A stretch of DNA of 64,000 nt from Prosthecochloris sp. (GTDB lineage Bacteria > Bacteroidota > Chlorobiia > Chlorobiales > Chlorobiaceae). Under the pieces are notes generated by a model that was not told where the DNA came from, searched no databases, and saw only the letters and a list, made by a program, of their open reading frames with translations. How positions within the stretch are numbered: position 1 is the first letter of the stretch; each line of letters opens with the position of its first letter. Below are positions 7,045-16,500 of the stretch, piece by piece. The DNA is taken from positions 6,519 to 70,518 of the forward strand of contig RAZP01000009.1 in the NCBI GenBank assembly GCA_004028745.1. The letters are read 5' to 3'. A program made the translations under genes and the position numbers.

Positions 7045-8199
7045 CTATACTCTCTTTCCTGAAAAATTGTACCGCCTGCCTTTCCATTGCGCACCATCAC
7101 CAAATGTTATCAGGTAAAACGAGTTTACCGCAATGCCGAGCAGTACGATTTGTGAAAACACATGCAGCAACGCCTCGGGTATGGGCTGGTGGAACCTGTG
7201 CGCAATCAACAATCTGCATAGAAGCGCAATGAGAATCTGCACCAGAGGCAGCCAAAATAAAGCGAGGGAAAAATCTGACCCTGCCAGTGAAGTTAGTACG
7301 AAGAAATACGGTACGATATAAAGGCCCGCTGTCATGAGCATCAATGCAAAAAGGCCAAAGGTATTATAGGCAAGCCCTGCAAACAGGTTCTTGGAAAAAC
7401 CCTGCCATATATCTCTCAGATTGCAGTACATCCTGCAGCGAACCACATCAAGCCCATTATAAACCACAACCTTTCCGCCAGCTTTCTTGACTGATTTGCA
7501 GAGCCAGACATCATCGACAAGATCATTTTTGACCGCTTGATGACCATTAATCAGCCGGTACATCGTACGTTTGCACATGATAAACTGGCCAATGGCGAAA
7601 CAAAATGCAGGCGATGAACTGATCCTGACCAGCTGCAATGGCAGATAACAAAACAGAATAACATACATCAGCGGTACAACAAGCCTCTCCCAGAAGGATT
7701 CCAGTTTTTGTTCAGGCGTAAGGGACAGCATATCCGCATCGCTCTCCTCCATCGCGGCTACGGATCGTGAAAGGCTGTCAGGAGAATGAAAGGTGTCGGC
7801 ATCGGTAAACAGCAACAGTTCCCCCCGGGCGGCCTTTCCCAGCTGGTCAGACGCCCATGCCTTGCCGTGCCAGCCATCAGGCAGCGGCTTTCCCTCAATA
7901 ATCCGCAGCCTCGAACCGATATTGGAACGCTGCAGCTCTTCAAGGATCTCCCTTGTACGGTCATTTGAACCGTCATTCAGTACGATCAGCTCATAATTAT
8001 CATAATCCTGACGAAGAAGAGAAGTGATGCAGCTCTCGATATTGTTCTCTTCATTACGGGCGGGAACAAGCACGGAAACAAAAGGGGAAATATCTGTCGG
8101 TAGTTGCCGGGGCAGGGACGGAAGCTCTTTCAGGTTCCAGAGCAAAATGCCCAGAAAAACAAGCAGGCAGCAAATTATTACCAACTGGTAGAAGAGCAT
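7045..8199 (-). CDS. cruC: Family 2 glycosyltransferase, probable hydroxychlorobactene glucosyltransferase CruC
   Basis: The product has 384 residues: an N-terminal membrane anchor (residues 3-23), a GT-A domain with FVSVLVPARNEENNIESCI, the nucleotide loop VLNDGSNDRT, DTD-type metal motif LLFTDADTFH, acceptor-side Asp in NDLVDDVWLC, the RMYCNLRDIWQGFSKN segment seen in carotenoid glycosyltransferases, and three C-terminal membrane helices. In Chlorobaculum tepidum, as I recall, CruC (CT1987) lies a few genes from bchK (CT1992), the same spacing as here, which supports the name. It would transfer glucose to hydroxychlorobactene for chlorosome carotenoids. Another membrane GT2 is the alternative. 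Its 3' end is duplicated beyond the PIN/Phd pair. Confidence 0.7.
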   Translation of the reverse strand: MLFYQLVIICCLLVFLGILLWNLKELPSLPRQLPTDISPFVSVLVPARNEENNIESCITSLLRQDYDNYELIVLNDGSNDRTREILEELQRSNIGSRLRIIEGKPLPDGWHGKAWASDQLGKAARGELLLFTDADTFHSPDSLSRSVAAMEESDADMLSLTPEQKLESFWERLVVPLMYVILFCYLPLQLVRISSSPAFCFAIGQFIMCKRTMYRLINGHQAVKNDLVDDVWLCKSVKKAGGKVVVYNGLDVVRCRMYCNLRDIWQGFSKNLFAGLAYNTFGLFALMLMTAGLYIVPYFFVLTSLAGSDFSLALFWLPLVQILIALLCRLLIAHRFHQPIPEALLHVFSQIVLLGIAVNSFYLITFGDGAQWKGRRYNFSGKRV

Positions 8200-8333
8200 C
8201 TATATGAGTAGTGACAAGTGACAAGTGGCAACAACTATAGTACTCTATAGGACATATGTGACTTATGGGCACCTCTAACTGCTACACGCAATATACCGAA
8301 CGATTCTCTCATAGTGTTTTTCCGAATTGATAA

Positions 8334-8384
8334 AAAACCTCACCTGCATTGAGCGATAGCTGAGCATGCCGGAGATGCAAGGCA
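8334..8384. repeat. Partial copy of the TTGAGCAATAGC repeat
   Basis: This segment, starting AAAAAACCTCACCTGCATTG, matches 8484-8534 with only a few substitutions, including the shared AGCATGCCGGAGATGCAAGG. Only the left half of the repeat is present. Solo MITE ends (GGGCACCTCTA at 8267-8277 and GGGCACCTCTAT at 8399-8410) flank it, neither with an inverted partner. The whole 8200-8618 gap is repeat debris with no gene. Confidence 0.65.
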
Positions 8385-8493
8385 TTTTTGCCAACACCGG
8401 GCACCTCTATTGAATGCTGTCAATGCATGCAGACATATGTAACGATTAAACTGCAACGAAAACATATTTTGTCCTTCGCTAATAAAACCTCAC

Positions 8494-8615
8494 CTGAATT
8501 GAGCAATAGCTTAGCATGCCGGAGATGCAAGGCACAGGGAACGCAGCTGTAGTGAACTACCGCAAGTTTCCTGTAACGAAGCAGACTCGGTATGATCGGC
8601 TATTGCTCAATTCAG
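8494..8615. repeat. 122-bp repeat with perfect 17-bp inverted ends
   Basis: CTGAATTGAGCAATAGC at 8494-8510 and GCTATTGCTCAATTCAG at 8599-8615 are exact inverted complements. The interior is non-coding and includes AGCATGCCGGAGATGCAAGG. The right arm ends 3 bases from the hisG stop codon, so the element may also end hisG transcripts. Related half-sites are at 8334-8384, 21895-21915, 25486-25499, 33300-33316, 33545-33556 and 60411-60422. Confidence 0.7.
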
Positions 8616-8618
8616 GAA

Positions 8619-9503
8619 TTAGTCGATCAGCTTGCTTATATCATACTCGAAAATACCTTCTGCCCCTGCTCTTTTCAGTTCGGGAATGACGGAACGGACA
8701 ACCTTTTCTTCAACAATCACTTCGAGCGCTACCCAGTTCTCGTCGGCAAGGTGAGAAACAGTAGGCTGGCGAAGGGCTGGGATAATTCCGGTGATTTTTT
8801 CAAGAGATGCTCTTGGAGCGTTCATTTTAAGGCCAACCTTTCCCTGAGCGTTGATGGCCCCTTGCAGCAGCATGGCCATGTTCTCAATCTTTTCCCTTTT
8901 CCAGGTGTCGCTCCAGGAGTTCCTGTTGGCAATAAGCTTGGTATTCGATTCGAGCAGCACATCGACAATACGAAGCTTGTTGGCCCGAAGCGAACTTCCG
9001 GTTTCGGTAACTTCGACAATCGCGTCGGCAAGCTCAGGCGGTTTTACTTCGGTAGCCCCCCAGCTGAACTCTACATGGGCGTTGACATTGTGCTTCTCGA
9101 GATACTTCTTCGTTATATTGACAACCTCGGTAGCGATATGCCTGCCTTCAAGATCCTTGACAGACTGAACAGATGAGCCTTCAGGGACGGCAAGAACCCA
9201 TCGTACCGGCCGCATCGAGGCTTTGGAATATACAAGATCCGAAACCTCGACAACGTCGGCGTCGGTCTCGATAATCCAGTCCTTCCCGGTAAGCCCTACA
9301 TCAAAAGCTCCAAGCTCGACGTAATGGGCCATCTCCTGAGCACGAATGAGAATGGCTTCAAGTTCATCATCATCTATCGAGGGAAAATAGGAACGGCTTT
9401 TTACGGAAAAATGAAATCCTGCCTTTGCAAACAAATCCAGTGTCGAATCCTGCAAACTTCCCTTCGGTAAACCTAATTTTAAAATTTTTTCAGCTGCATC
9501 CAT
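8619..9503 (-). CDS. hisG: ATP phosphoribosyltransferase, long form (histidine step 1)
   Basis: The product has 294 residues. It joins ATP to PRPP in the first, feedback-controlled step of histidine synthesis. LKLGLPKGSLQDSTLDLFAKAG is the HisG start, GLTGKDWI and the ELADAIVEVTETGSSLRANKL PRPP-loop region follow, and residues about 220-294 form the ACT-like regulatory domain that distinguishes the long HisG from the short HisG/HisZ type. It stands apart from other his genes, between cruC and lpxH. A MITE-like inverted repeat abuts its 3' end. Confidence 0.95.
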   Translation of the reverse strand: MDAAEKILKLGLPKGSLQDSTLDLFAKAGFHFSVKSRSYFPSIDDDELEAILIRAQEMAHYVELGAFDVGLTGKDWIIETDADVVEVSDLVYSKASMRPVRWVLAVPEGSSVQSVKDLEGRHIATEVVNITKKYLEKHNVNAHVEFSWGATEVKPPELADAIVEVTETGSSLRANKLRIVDVLLESNTKLIANRNSWSDTWKREKIENMAMLLQGAINAQGKVGLKMNAPRASLEKITGIIPALRQPTVSHLADENWVALEVIVEEKVVRSVIPELKRAGAEGIFEYDISKLID

Positions 9504-9526
9504 GTTGAGAATTGTCAGTTAATGAT

Positions 9527-10264
9527 TTAGCAGAGTTCTTGCAGCGAAAAAACACCTTTGTCAAATACACCATAGGGATAGGTTCCGTTAATCCAGGAGC
9601 CGAGATTTATATACTCGCTCTGTGCATTATTAGACAAGGCTTTTCTGCACTGCACGTGGCTATGGCCGCACACAAAGTAATCAAAATCTTTTTCCCCGGC
9701 TAAAACTTCAGCGTAGCGCAACAAAAAATCTGACTCGCCATGCATGTCCTGGCTTCCATGTTTCCGGCTCATGCGTGAAAACTTGCGCATTATGGCAATT
9801 GCAAGATCAGGCTGAAAATTGGAGAGCAGTGAAAGATTGAACCGGTTGCGAACCAGTTTTACAAACAAACGATACCCGATATCACTCTTGTCAAGCCCGT
9901 CTCCATGTGTGATGATAAATTTCTTCCCGCCGATAACGATTTCCTGCATACCGTACCATGTCTGCACCCCAAGCTCTTTCCTGAAAAAGTTTCCGAGATA
10001 AAAGTCGTGGTTGCCGGCAAAATAGTGCACATGGATATCGTGCTTGACAAGATCTCTCAACAGACACAGAAAACTGTTGAAGTTTTTAGGAATAACATGA
10101 CGAAACTCCATCCAGTAGTCGAGAATATCCCCTGCCATATAAAGCGCACTTCCCTCGCTTCTCACTATTTCAGCAAGGCTCTCCAAGCGCTTTATCTTGA
10201 TTTCCTCCTCCTGATCACCTTGTAATCCCAGGTGTACATCACTGATAAAGAAGCTTTTGGACAT
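9527..10264 (-). CDS. lpxH: UDP-2,3-diacylglucosamine pyrophosphatase-like phosphoesterase (LpxH)
   Basis: The product has 245 residues and is a calcineurin-like metallophosphoesterase with all five metal motifs: SDVHLG (Asp8/His10), AGDILDYW, AGNHDFYLG, THGDGLD and CGHSHV. LpxH hydrolyses UDP-diacylglucosamine to lipid X on the cytoplasmic membrane during lipid A synthesis. Length and the FISDVHLG start match LpxH. lpxA is also in this window. It ends 23 bases before hisG and probably shares a transcript. Confidence 0.85.
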   Translation of the reverse strand: MSKSFFISDVHLGLQGDQEEEIKIKRLESLAEIVRSEGSALYMAGDILDYWMEFRHVIPKNFNSFLCLLRDLVKHDIHVHYFAGNHDFYLGNFFRKELGVQTWYGMQEIVIGGKKFIITHGDGLDKSDIGYRLFVKLVRNRFNLSLLSNFQPDLAIAIMRKFSRMSRKHGSQDMHGESDFLLRYAEVLAGEKDFDYFVCGHSHVQCRKALSNNAQSEYINLGSWINGTYPYGVFDKGVFSLQELC

Positions 10265-10289
10265 GAAAGCATATTTTCAGTGAACCCGC

Positions 10290-11003
10290 CTATACAAGGC
10301 CGGCCAACAATAGTACTCCCGCAGGAATAATGATATTATCAATTTCTTTCGGGCTAATTCCCTCGAGAATTGTCGCGACTATTGCTATGATGAGAATGCG
10401 TGAAGGATCAAATGCAGTGGGAACAATCAGCCAAACAAAAAACATTCCGGCAAGAACACTCCCGAGAAAAAAAGCAAGGCTTCCCTCCACGGTTCTCTCG
10501 CTGAAAACCTTGTATTTCATTTTCCCCAGTTTCATACCGAAGATTGGTGCAAGCCCGTCCCCCCATCCAAGAACCGCCATTGCAAGCACACCGGAAAACT
10601 GTTTGTAGTAAACCGTGCCGCAGATAATACCCACTATCACAAAATAGAACGTGCCTTTGAGCAGTTCACGTTTGTCTCCGGTGCGTGTCATGGTTTTAAC
10701 CGCCTGGTCATCGTCCGGGGCAAAAAAGCCTTTCTGGATAAAAAGCAGCGCCCAGATAACAAAAACGGACACATTCAGGTATTGACTCCAATGCCCATCC
10801 TGAAAAAGAGGCAGAAATATGATAACCGTCCCGGCACAGATATGGGTGATTTTACGGCTGATATCTCTTGACAGGCCGTGGTTCGTTACGAGGTAATCCA
10901 GAAGAGGAGGCACGCTGAAGACGTAAATGAAAGTAAGTAATGTAACGAGAATATTGTGCCAGAAAACAGGCAACGAAAAGAAGGTTGTTTCCAGAGTACC
11001 CAT
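10290..11003 (-). CDS. CTP-dependent polyprenol/phytol kinase-like membrane protein
   Basis: The product has 237 residues and about six to seven membrane helices. The signatures RKITHICAGTVIIFLP, LGWGDGLAPIFGMKLG and SERTVEGSLAFFLGS are those of the phytol kinase/dolichol kinase (VTE5/SEC59) family. Members phosphorylate phytol, geranylgeraniol or farnesol with CTP. The gene sits directly upstream of lpxH and 23 bases downstream of the bacteriochlorophyll c synthase gene, so a role in activating or salvaging the isoprenoid tail of pigments is a sensible inference. An older annotation for such proteins is phosphatidate cytidylyltransferase. Confidence 0.78.
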   Translation of the reverse strand: MGTLETTFFSLPVFWHNILVTLLTFIYVFSVPPLLDYLVTNHGLSRDISRKITHICAGTVIIFLPLFQDGHWSQYLNVSVFVIWALLFIQKGFFAPDDDQAVKTMTRTGDKRELLKGTFYFVIVGIICGTVYYKQFSGVLAMAVLGWGDGLAPIFGMKLGKMKYKVFSERTVEGSLAFFLGSVLAGMFFVWLIVPTAFDPSRILIIAIVATILEGISPKEIDNIIIPAGVLLLAGLV

Positions 11004-11026
11004 AGAAAATGAATTAATGGCCGGCG

Positions 11027-12031
11027 CTATCCGTGCATGTACTTTATACCAATCATGCCTCCAGCAACCAGCAAATTGACAAGGAAGAGCAGGTTGTTTG
11101 CAACCTGGTAACGGAGAAATGAGTTATGCTCATCTACTTCACTTTTCCCGATAGCATTGCCGAATCCATCGTCAACAGCATGCTGCATGAAGGACAGTCC
11201 ACTCTTGGGATCGCGGTAAAGCATGAATTGAATGATCATGTTCATGAGAAGGCCTGCAATCACCATGTACATGAGTATGGTAAAACCCCAGGTAAAAGCA
11301 AGCCATGCAAAGATGGCAAAAACTATGTCAATGAGGATAAAGGCCACCAGGAAAGTATGTTTTGCCCCGATCATGACCGTCAGGGACTTCAAACCGCCTT
11401 CCTCATCACCTTTTGCTGACTTGAAATCATTCATGATAATCAAGGCCACCCCCATGAAAAAATTCATGCCTGCCAGCCAGAGAACTTCCGTATGGATTTC
11501 ACTGAAAAGAGCATTGGCTGCAAGCATTGGAAGCATGCTGTATGCGATTCCTACAGCAGGAGCGGAAGTAAGAATGTTTTTTTTCAGTTTCAGCGGCGGC
11601 GCGGAATAGATATAGGCGAGAATCAATGATATTGAAATGGAGGATGTAACGACCATGCCTCTTCCTCCTCCAAAATGCAATCCAAGAAACACGCCTGTAC
11701 CCAGTGCCAGGAGAAATACCACGACACTGTTCCATATAGCCTCTTTTTCTGTCAAGCGCCCGGAAGGAATAGGACGGTCCGGCTCGTTTACCCTGTCAAG
11801 CTCGAGATCGAAGTAATCGTTGATAGATTGGCTGAATCCCGTTCCCAGAGGACCAAACATCACAAAAGCCAGGAAAAGAATAAGAAAATCATGAAGGGTA
11901 GGCTGCATGGCCCCGGAGGCCATAGCACCCACAGCGACAGAAGGAAAAACACTGATCCAGGTAACCGGATCAAGAATCTCAAGATGGGCTCTAACTTTAT
12001 CGGTAAAGCTTAGATTGGCGGTAACTGACAT
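11027..12031 (-). CDS. bchK: Bacteriochlorophyll c synthase (UbiA-type prenyltransferase)
   Basis: The product has 334 residues and is a nine-helix UbiA family enzyme. The catalytic NDYFDLELDRVNEPDRPIPS (first Asp-rich motif) is exactly that of chlorophyll synthases, and MNDFKSAKGDEEGGLKSL is the second. BchK attaches farnesyl to bacteriochlorophyllide c; BchG would attach phytyl or geranylgeranyl to bacteriochlorophyllide a. I choose BchK because in C. tepidum it lies near cruC, as here, but BchG cannot be excluded from sequence alone. The ATG at 12031 is used; a GTG at 12049 would add six residues. Neither has a clear ribosome-binding site. Confidence 0.82.
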   Translation of the reverse strand: MSVTANLSFTDKVRAHLEILDPVTWISVFPSVAVGAMASGAMQPTLHDFLILFLAFVMFGPLGTGFSQSINDYFDLELDRVNEPDRPIPSGRLTEKEAIWNSVVVFLLALGTGVFLGLHFGGGRGMVVTSSISISLILAYIYSAPPLKLKKNILTSAPAVGIAYSMLPMLAANALFSEIHTEVLWLAGMNFFMGVALIIMNDFKSAKGDEEGGLKSLTVMIGAKHTFLVAFILIDIVFAIFAWLAFTWGFTILMYMVIAGLLMNMIIQFMLYRDPKSGLSFMQHAVDDGFGNAIGKSEVDEHNSFLRYQVANNLLFLVNLLVAGGMIGIKYMHG

Positions 12032-12137
12032 GGCGTTGCAGAAGTACACTCGCGCAAGAGTGCGGCGTTCATAAATATCTTTATTTCAAAAAGCTAAATT
12101 TACAAATACACCTTGACATAAAAAAGAGCCGGATACA

Positions 12138-13451
12138 TCATTCAGGACTGCCGACAAGCGTCGCCGAAGTTGCCGATTTGATGCGCACGTCCACAAGATC
12201 ACCCGGACTGCAGCCGTTGCGGTTGAAAACTACAACCCGGTTTGTCCCGGTTCTGCCCATAAGCATATCGCTCGAACGCTTGCTCTCCGATTCGGCAAGC
12301 ACCTCTACTACATGACCGACTTCGGCGGCATGGAGTTCTCCTGAAATTCTGTTTTGCAGGGTAATTATCTCCTCGAGCCTGCGCTTTTTCACTTTTTCGG
12401 GGACGTCGTCAGGCAGGTGCTTCGCTGCATAAGTGCCCGGACGTACCGAATAGTAAAACATATAGGAGAAATCAAAACGAACTTCTTCCATCATGCTCAG
12501 CGTGTCTCCGTGGTCTTCTTCGGTTTCACCACAGAAACCGGCAATCAGATCGGTCGAGATCGTAACACCTGCAATACACCGGCGTATCATGGCTATTTTT
12601 TCAAGATACTCTTCCCTGCTGTGCCCCCTGTTCATCAGTTTCAGCATCCTTGTTGAACCGGACTGCACGGGAAGATGAATGGTATTGCAGATATTGTCAT
12701 GTGCCGAGATTACGCGCACAAGCGATTCTGAAATATCTTTCGGATGCGACGTGGTAAACCTGATGCGCACTCCACCGGCAGCAAGGCCTGCCCTCTCAAG
12801 CAGTTCGGGAAAACCGCAACTTGAATCATTATCGAAATAGGAATTGACATTCTGTCCAAGCAGCGTTATCTCTCTGTAACCCGCATCAGCAAGCCGCTCA
12901 ACCTCATCAATCACGGATTTTACCGGCCTGCTTCGTTCTTTTCCCCTGGTAAACGGCACGACACAGAACGCACACCTGTTGTTGCATCCCCGCATCACGG
13001 GAACAAAAGCGCTGATCGAACAGGTGCGTACCGGCTCGACCCCGGTATATGTTTCCTCCGGCGCAAAAGCAAGATTGGCTCCGCGGATCCCCTGTTCTGC
13101 ATTTTCTATCAACACAGGAAGCTGCCTGTAAGTATCGGGACCGGCCAGGAAGTCGATACCATCGGACATCCCGAACATTTTTTCCCTGTAATACTGTGGA
13201 ACGCAGCCGATAACGCCGACAAGCAGACCCGGCCGCAACCGCCTCTTGCCTTTGAGGTTGTTCAGCGTGTTCATGATCTTCTCAACCGCGTTTTCCCTCA
13301 CAGCGCAGGTATTGAGTATCACCAGATCGGCACTGTCTTCGGAATCCGTCATGACATATCCCTCATCCTGCAGCAACGAGGCGATGATTTCCGTATCAGC
13401 CTGGTTCATCTGGCAACCGAAGGTTCGTATGTGGACCTTTTTTGTCATCAA
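12138..13451 (-). CDS. miaB: tRNA-2-methylthio-N6-dimethylallyladenosine synthase
   Basis: The product has 437 residues in MiaB order: N-terminal UPF0004 domain starting KVHIRTFGCQMNQADTEIIA with Fe-S cysteines in NTCAVRENA and GCVPQ, a radical-SAM domain with CNNRCAFCVVPFTRGKERSR (CxxxCxxC), and a C-terminal TRAM domain (about residues 370-437). It adds a methylthio group to i6A37 of tRNAs reading UNN codons. The DIDFL-type insert and length agree with MiaB rather than MtaB or RimO. It is divergent from the RND pump gene. Confidence 0.95.
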   Translation of the reverse strand: MMTKKVHIRTFGCQMNQADTEIIASLLQDEGYVMTDSEDSADLVILNTCAVRENAVEKIMNTLNNLKGKRRLRPGLLVGVIGCVPQYYREKMFGMSDGIDFLAGPDTYRQLPVLIENAEQGIRGANLAFAPEETYTGVEPVRTCSISAFVPVMRGCNNRCAFCVVPFTRGKERSRPVKSVIDEVERLADAGYREITLLGQNVNSYFDNDSSCGFPELLERAGLAAGGVRIRFTTSHPKDISESLVRVISAHDNICNTIHLPVQSGSTRMLKLMNRGHSREEYLEKIAMIRRCIAGVTISTDLIAGFCGETEEDHGDTLSMMEEVRFDFSYMFYYSVRPGTYAAKHLPDDVPEKVKKRRLEEIITLQNRISGELHAAEVGHVVEVLAESESKRSSDMLMGRTGTNRVVVFNRNGCSPGDLVDVRIKSATSATLVGSPE

Positions 13452-13585
13452 TTACGCAACACTCTGTTTCCTTTGATTATAATGTTATTCAGTACATAGT
13501 AAGGGGCACTGTAAATTTTTCAAAGGATTAACACATTTCTCAGTAATATACCTGTCAATATCCAGGTAACTATCGCTCTATCGAA

Positions 13586-16500
13586 GTGCTTGACCGCATT
13601 ATAAGTTTCTTCATACACCGGCACCTGCTGACCAATATGGTCTTTGCGGTAGTTCTTGCCGCGGGGGTACTGTCATGGTTCGGCCTGAAAAAGGAGGAAC
13701 TGCCGGACATAACTTTCGATACCGTTCGGATTTCGGTGAATTATCCGGGAGCATCGGCAGAGGAAGTTGAGTATCATGTAACTGATCCTCTTGAAGAAGC
13801 CTTAACCTCTGTAGAAGGAATAAAACGGCTGACCAGCTCAACCGCGGCAGCGAGCAGCATCATTACAGCCGAGCTTGAACCGAAGAGCGGAAACATAGAT
13901 GCGATAGTGACTGAAATCCGGCAGGAGGCTCTTGCCGTCGATCTTCCGGAGGCGATCAGGGACGATCCGCGCATCAAGGTCTTCAAAACATCCCGTAAGG
14001 CTATTATCGATATCGGACTGATCCTTGACGGACATCACCTGCTCGACACGGAACAGCGCCGCGAACTTCAAGCTCGGGCACTCGACCTCGAAAAGAGGCT
14101 TCTCGTCCTCCCTGAGGTCAGCAGAGTCACTCGTTCAGGATACCTTGACGATGAAATCCATGTCAGGATCGACCCTGCAAAACTCGAGGAGTACAACATC
14201 CCTTTCAACACGGTGATGAACGAGATACGCCGGAACAATGTCCGTCAGCCGGCAGGAAGCATTGAAACCGTACAGGAACCGAAAGTAACGCTTTATGGCG
14301 AACTCCGCACTCCGGAAGAACTCCTCGACCTCGCTGTCCAGGGCGGGTTCGAGGGGCAGGTTCTTCGTCTTGGTGACATAGCGGAAGTAACATATGGACA
14401 TGAAAAAAACCGAAATGTCCTGAAAATCAATGGACATGAAGGCATCTTTCTGAAAGTTGCCAAAAGCTCCGGGGCCGGCATCCTTGATGCCCTGCGTGCG
14501 GTCAACGTGGTCGTTGATGACTTCCAGGCCCTGCAGCAAGATAATTCGGTTCTTCAGCTCGTTATACTCGATGACGAAGCGGTTGACCTGCGGAACCGTC
14601 TTTCGATCATCGGCATTAACGGAGCAATAGGCTTTGCACTTATCCTTGTTGTCCTTTTCGTTTTTCTGGATTTCAGGTCAGGCTTCTGGGTAGCCATCGG
14701 AATCCCGTTCAGTTTCTGCTTTGCCCTTGCAGGTGCTCTCCTGATCGGTTACTCCATCAACAATATTACACTTGCTGCGGTCATCATCGTAATGGGTATC
14801 GTCGTGGATGATGCCTTGGTCGTTGCAGAAAACATCAAGCGCACCGCATCTTCCGGAGTTCCCCTCTATCAGGCGGCAACCGAGGGGACATCGATGGTTT
14901 TTATGCCAGTCACTGCAAGTATTCTCACCACCTGTATCGCATTTCTTCCCCTGTTCTTTTTTGAAGGCCGTTTCGGAGCGATGGTGGCATTTATCCCGGC
15001 TGTTATCACGCTGATGCTTGCCGGCAGCATGCTTGAAGCCCTTTTCATTCTTCCAGGGCACATGACGCTCTCTGCTCAAAGCAGGATACGTTCAAAACGT
15101 GAGCACTTGTTCGAGACCTGGGAAGCTTTTTATGCCCGGATACTCAACCTCCTGCTTCCTTTCAGATGGGTAATTCTCATCATCTTTCTTTTGGGATTTG
15201 GAGCCTCCCTTCTGCTGGCCGGCTCTTCCATGACATTCGTCATGTTTCCCGATGAAGAAACCCGGGAGATCCGACTTAGCGGGCAAACCCCTCCCGGAAG
15301 CACACAGTATGAAACCGTACATTTCACGCAGCCCTTTGAGGACCTTATCACCAAAGCCCTCGGCAAAGAAGTTGTGGGATTCAGAAATGAGATCGCAAAG
15401 TCTCGCCGCGGATCGGCCGTTCAGGACAATGTTTTCAGAATGAGAATTGAAATCGTGCCCAAAGAGTCCAGGGAAAAAACTGCCGACCAGCTCATCAAAG
15501 AGTGGCAGCACGCTATGGATTCCTCCACAACACTATCAAAACTCAGATTCAGCAAAACCCGGCATGGCCAGGACAGCGGCAGCCCTGTGGAAGTGGTAAT
15601 AAAAGACAACAATGAATCCATTCGCAGAAAAGCTGCAGATGCACTTGCCGGTGCAATGCAAAATGTCCCCGGATTGACCAACATCGAAAAGGATCAGCCG
15701 AAATCCTCCCCGGAATATCTTATCACCCTCAGGCGGGATAAGATCAAACGTCTCGACATCGATCCTTCGGAAGCTGCACAAACCCTTAGGGCCGCCCTTG
15801 AGGGCACCATACTTTACGAGTTCAGTTCCGACAACGAACCGGTCGGGGTACGTTTTTCACTTGTTCTCCCGTCCAAACAGTCGATTGAGTCGCTTCTTGA
15901 AGTGCCTGTAGAAAACAAGAGCAAATATCTTGTTCCCCTCCGCGATATTATAAAGGTTAAAAAAGTCGAAAAGCCCAACTCGATTGTACGCCAGGATCGT
16001 GTACGGTATACCTCGGTATATGCGGACCTTGACGGCAAAAGCGGTAAAAGTCCGCTGGAAATCGCAGAAACACTTGAACATGAAATCTTCCCAACTATCA
16101 CCTCCCGATACCCCTCAACCACACTTGAATTTGACGGTGAAATCCGCGACAGCCGGGAATCAGGAAAAGATTTCATCATCTCTGTTTTTTCCGTTCTTGC
16201 TCTTATTTTCATTGTGCTGGTTCTGCTGTTCAATTCACTGCGAAAAGCCTTGCTGATCATGCTGACTATCCCTTTCGGCCTGACCGGAATAATCGTGGCT
16301 TTTTTCTTTCATGGCGTTGAATTTTACGGGTTCTTCGCCGTCATTGGAGCTCTGGGCCTGGCAGGAGTCATTGTCAACGACGCAATCATCATGGTCACGA
16401 GACTCGACAGGGAAATCAGGGAGACAGAGAACAGCAAAAATCCTGAAATCCTTATTTCGAAAGCTGCATCGACCCGCCTGCGTGCAGTGCTGCTGACAAC

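Noticed and set aside
8592..9176. Long open frame on the plus strand opposite hisG (194 codons)
   Set aside because: It is antisense to a clear hisG gene with matching family motifs, has no ribosome-binding site and shows no recognisable domain.
12050..13585. Search for tRNA genes in the gaps around miaB and elsewhere
   Set aside because: No cloverleaf or GGTTCGAATCC-like T-loop was seen by eye in any intergenic gap. A tRNAscan run would be decisive.
14135..15511. Several open frames of 130-140 codons on the minus strand within the RND permease gene
   Set aside because: They are opposite-strand reflections of a conserved coding gene with low-complexity translations.
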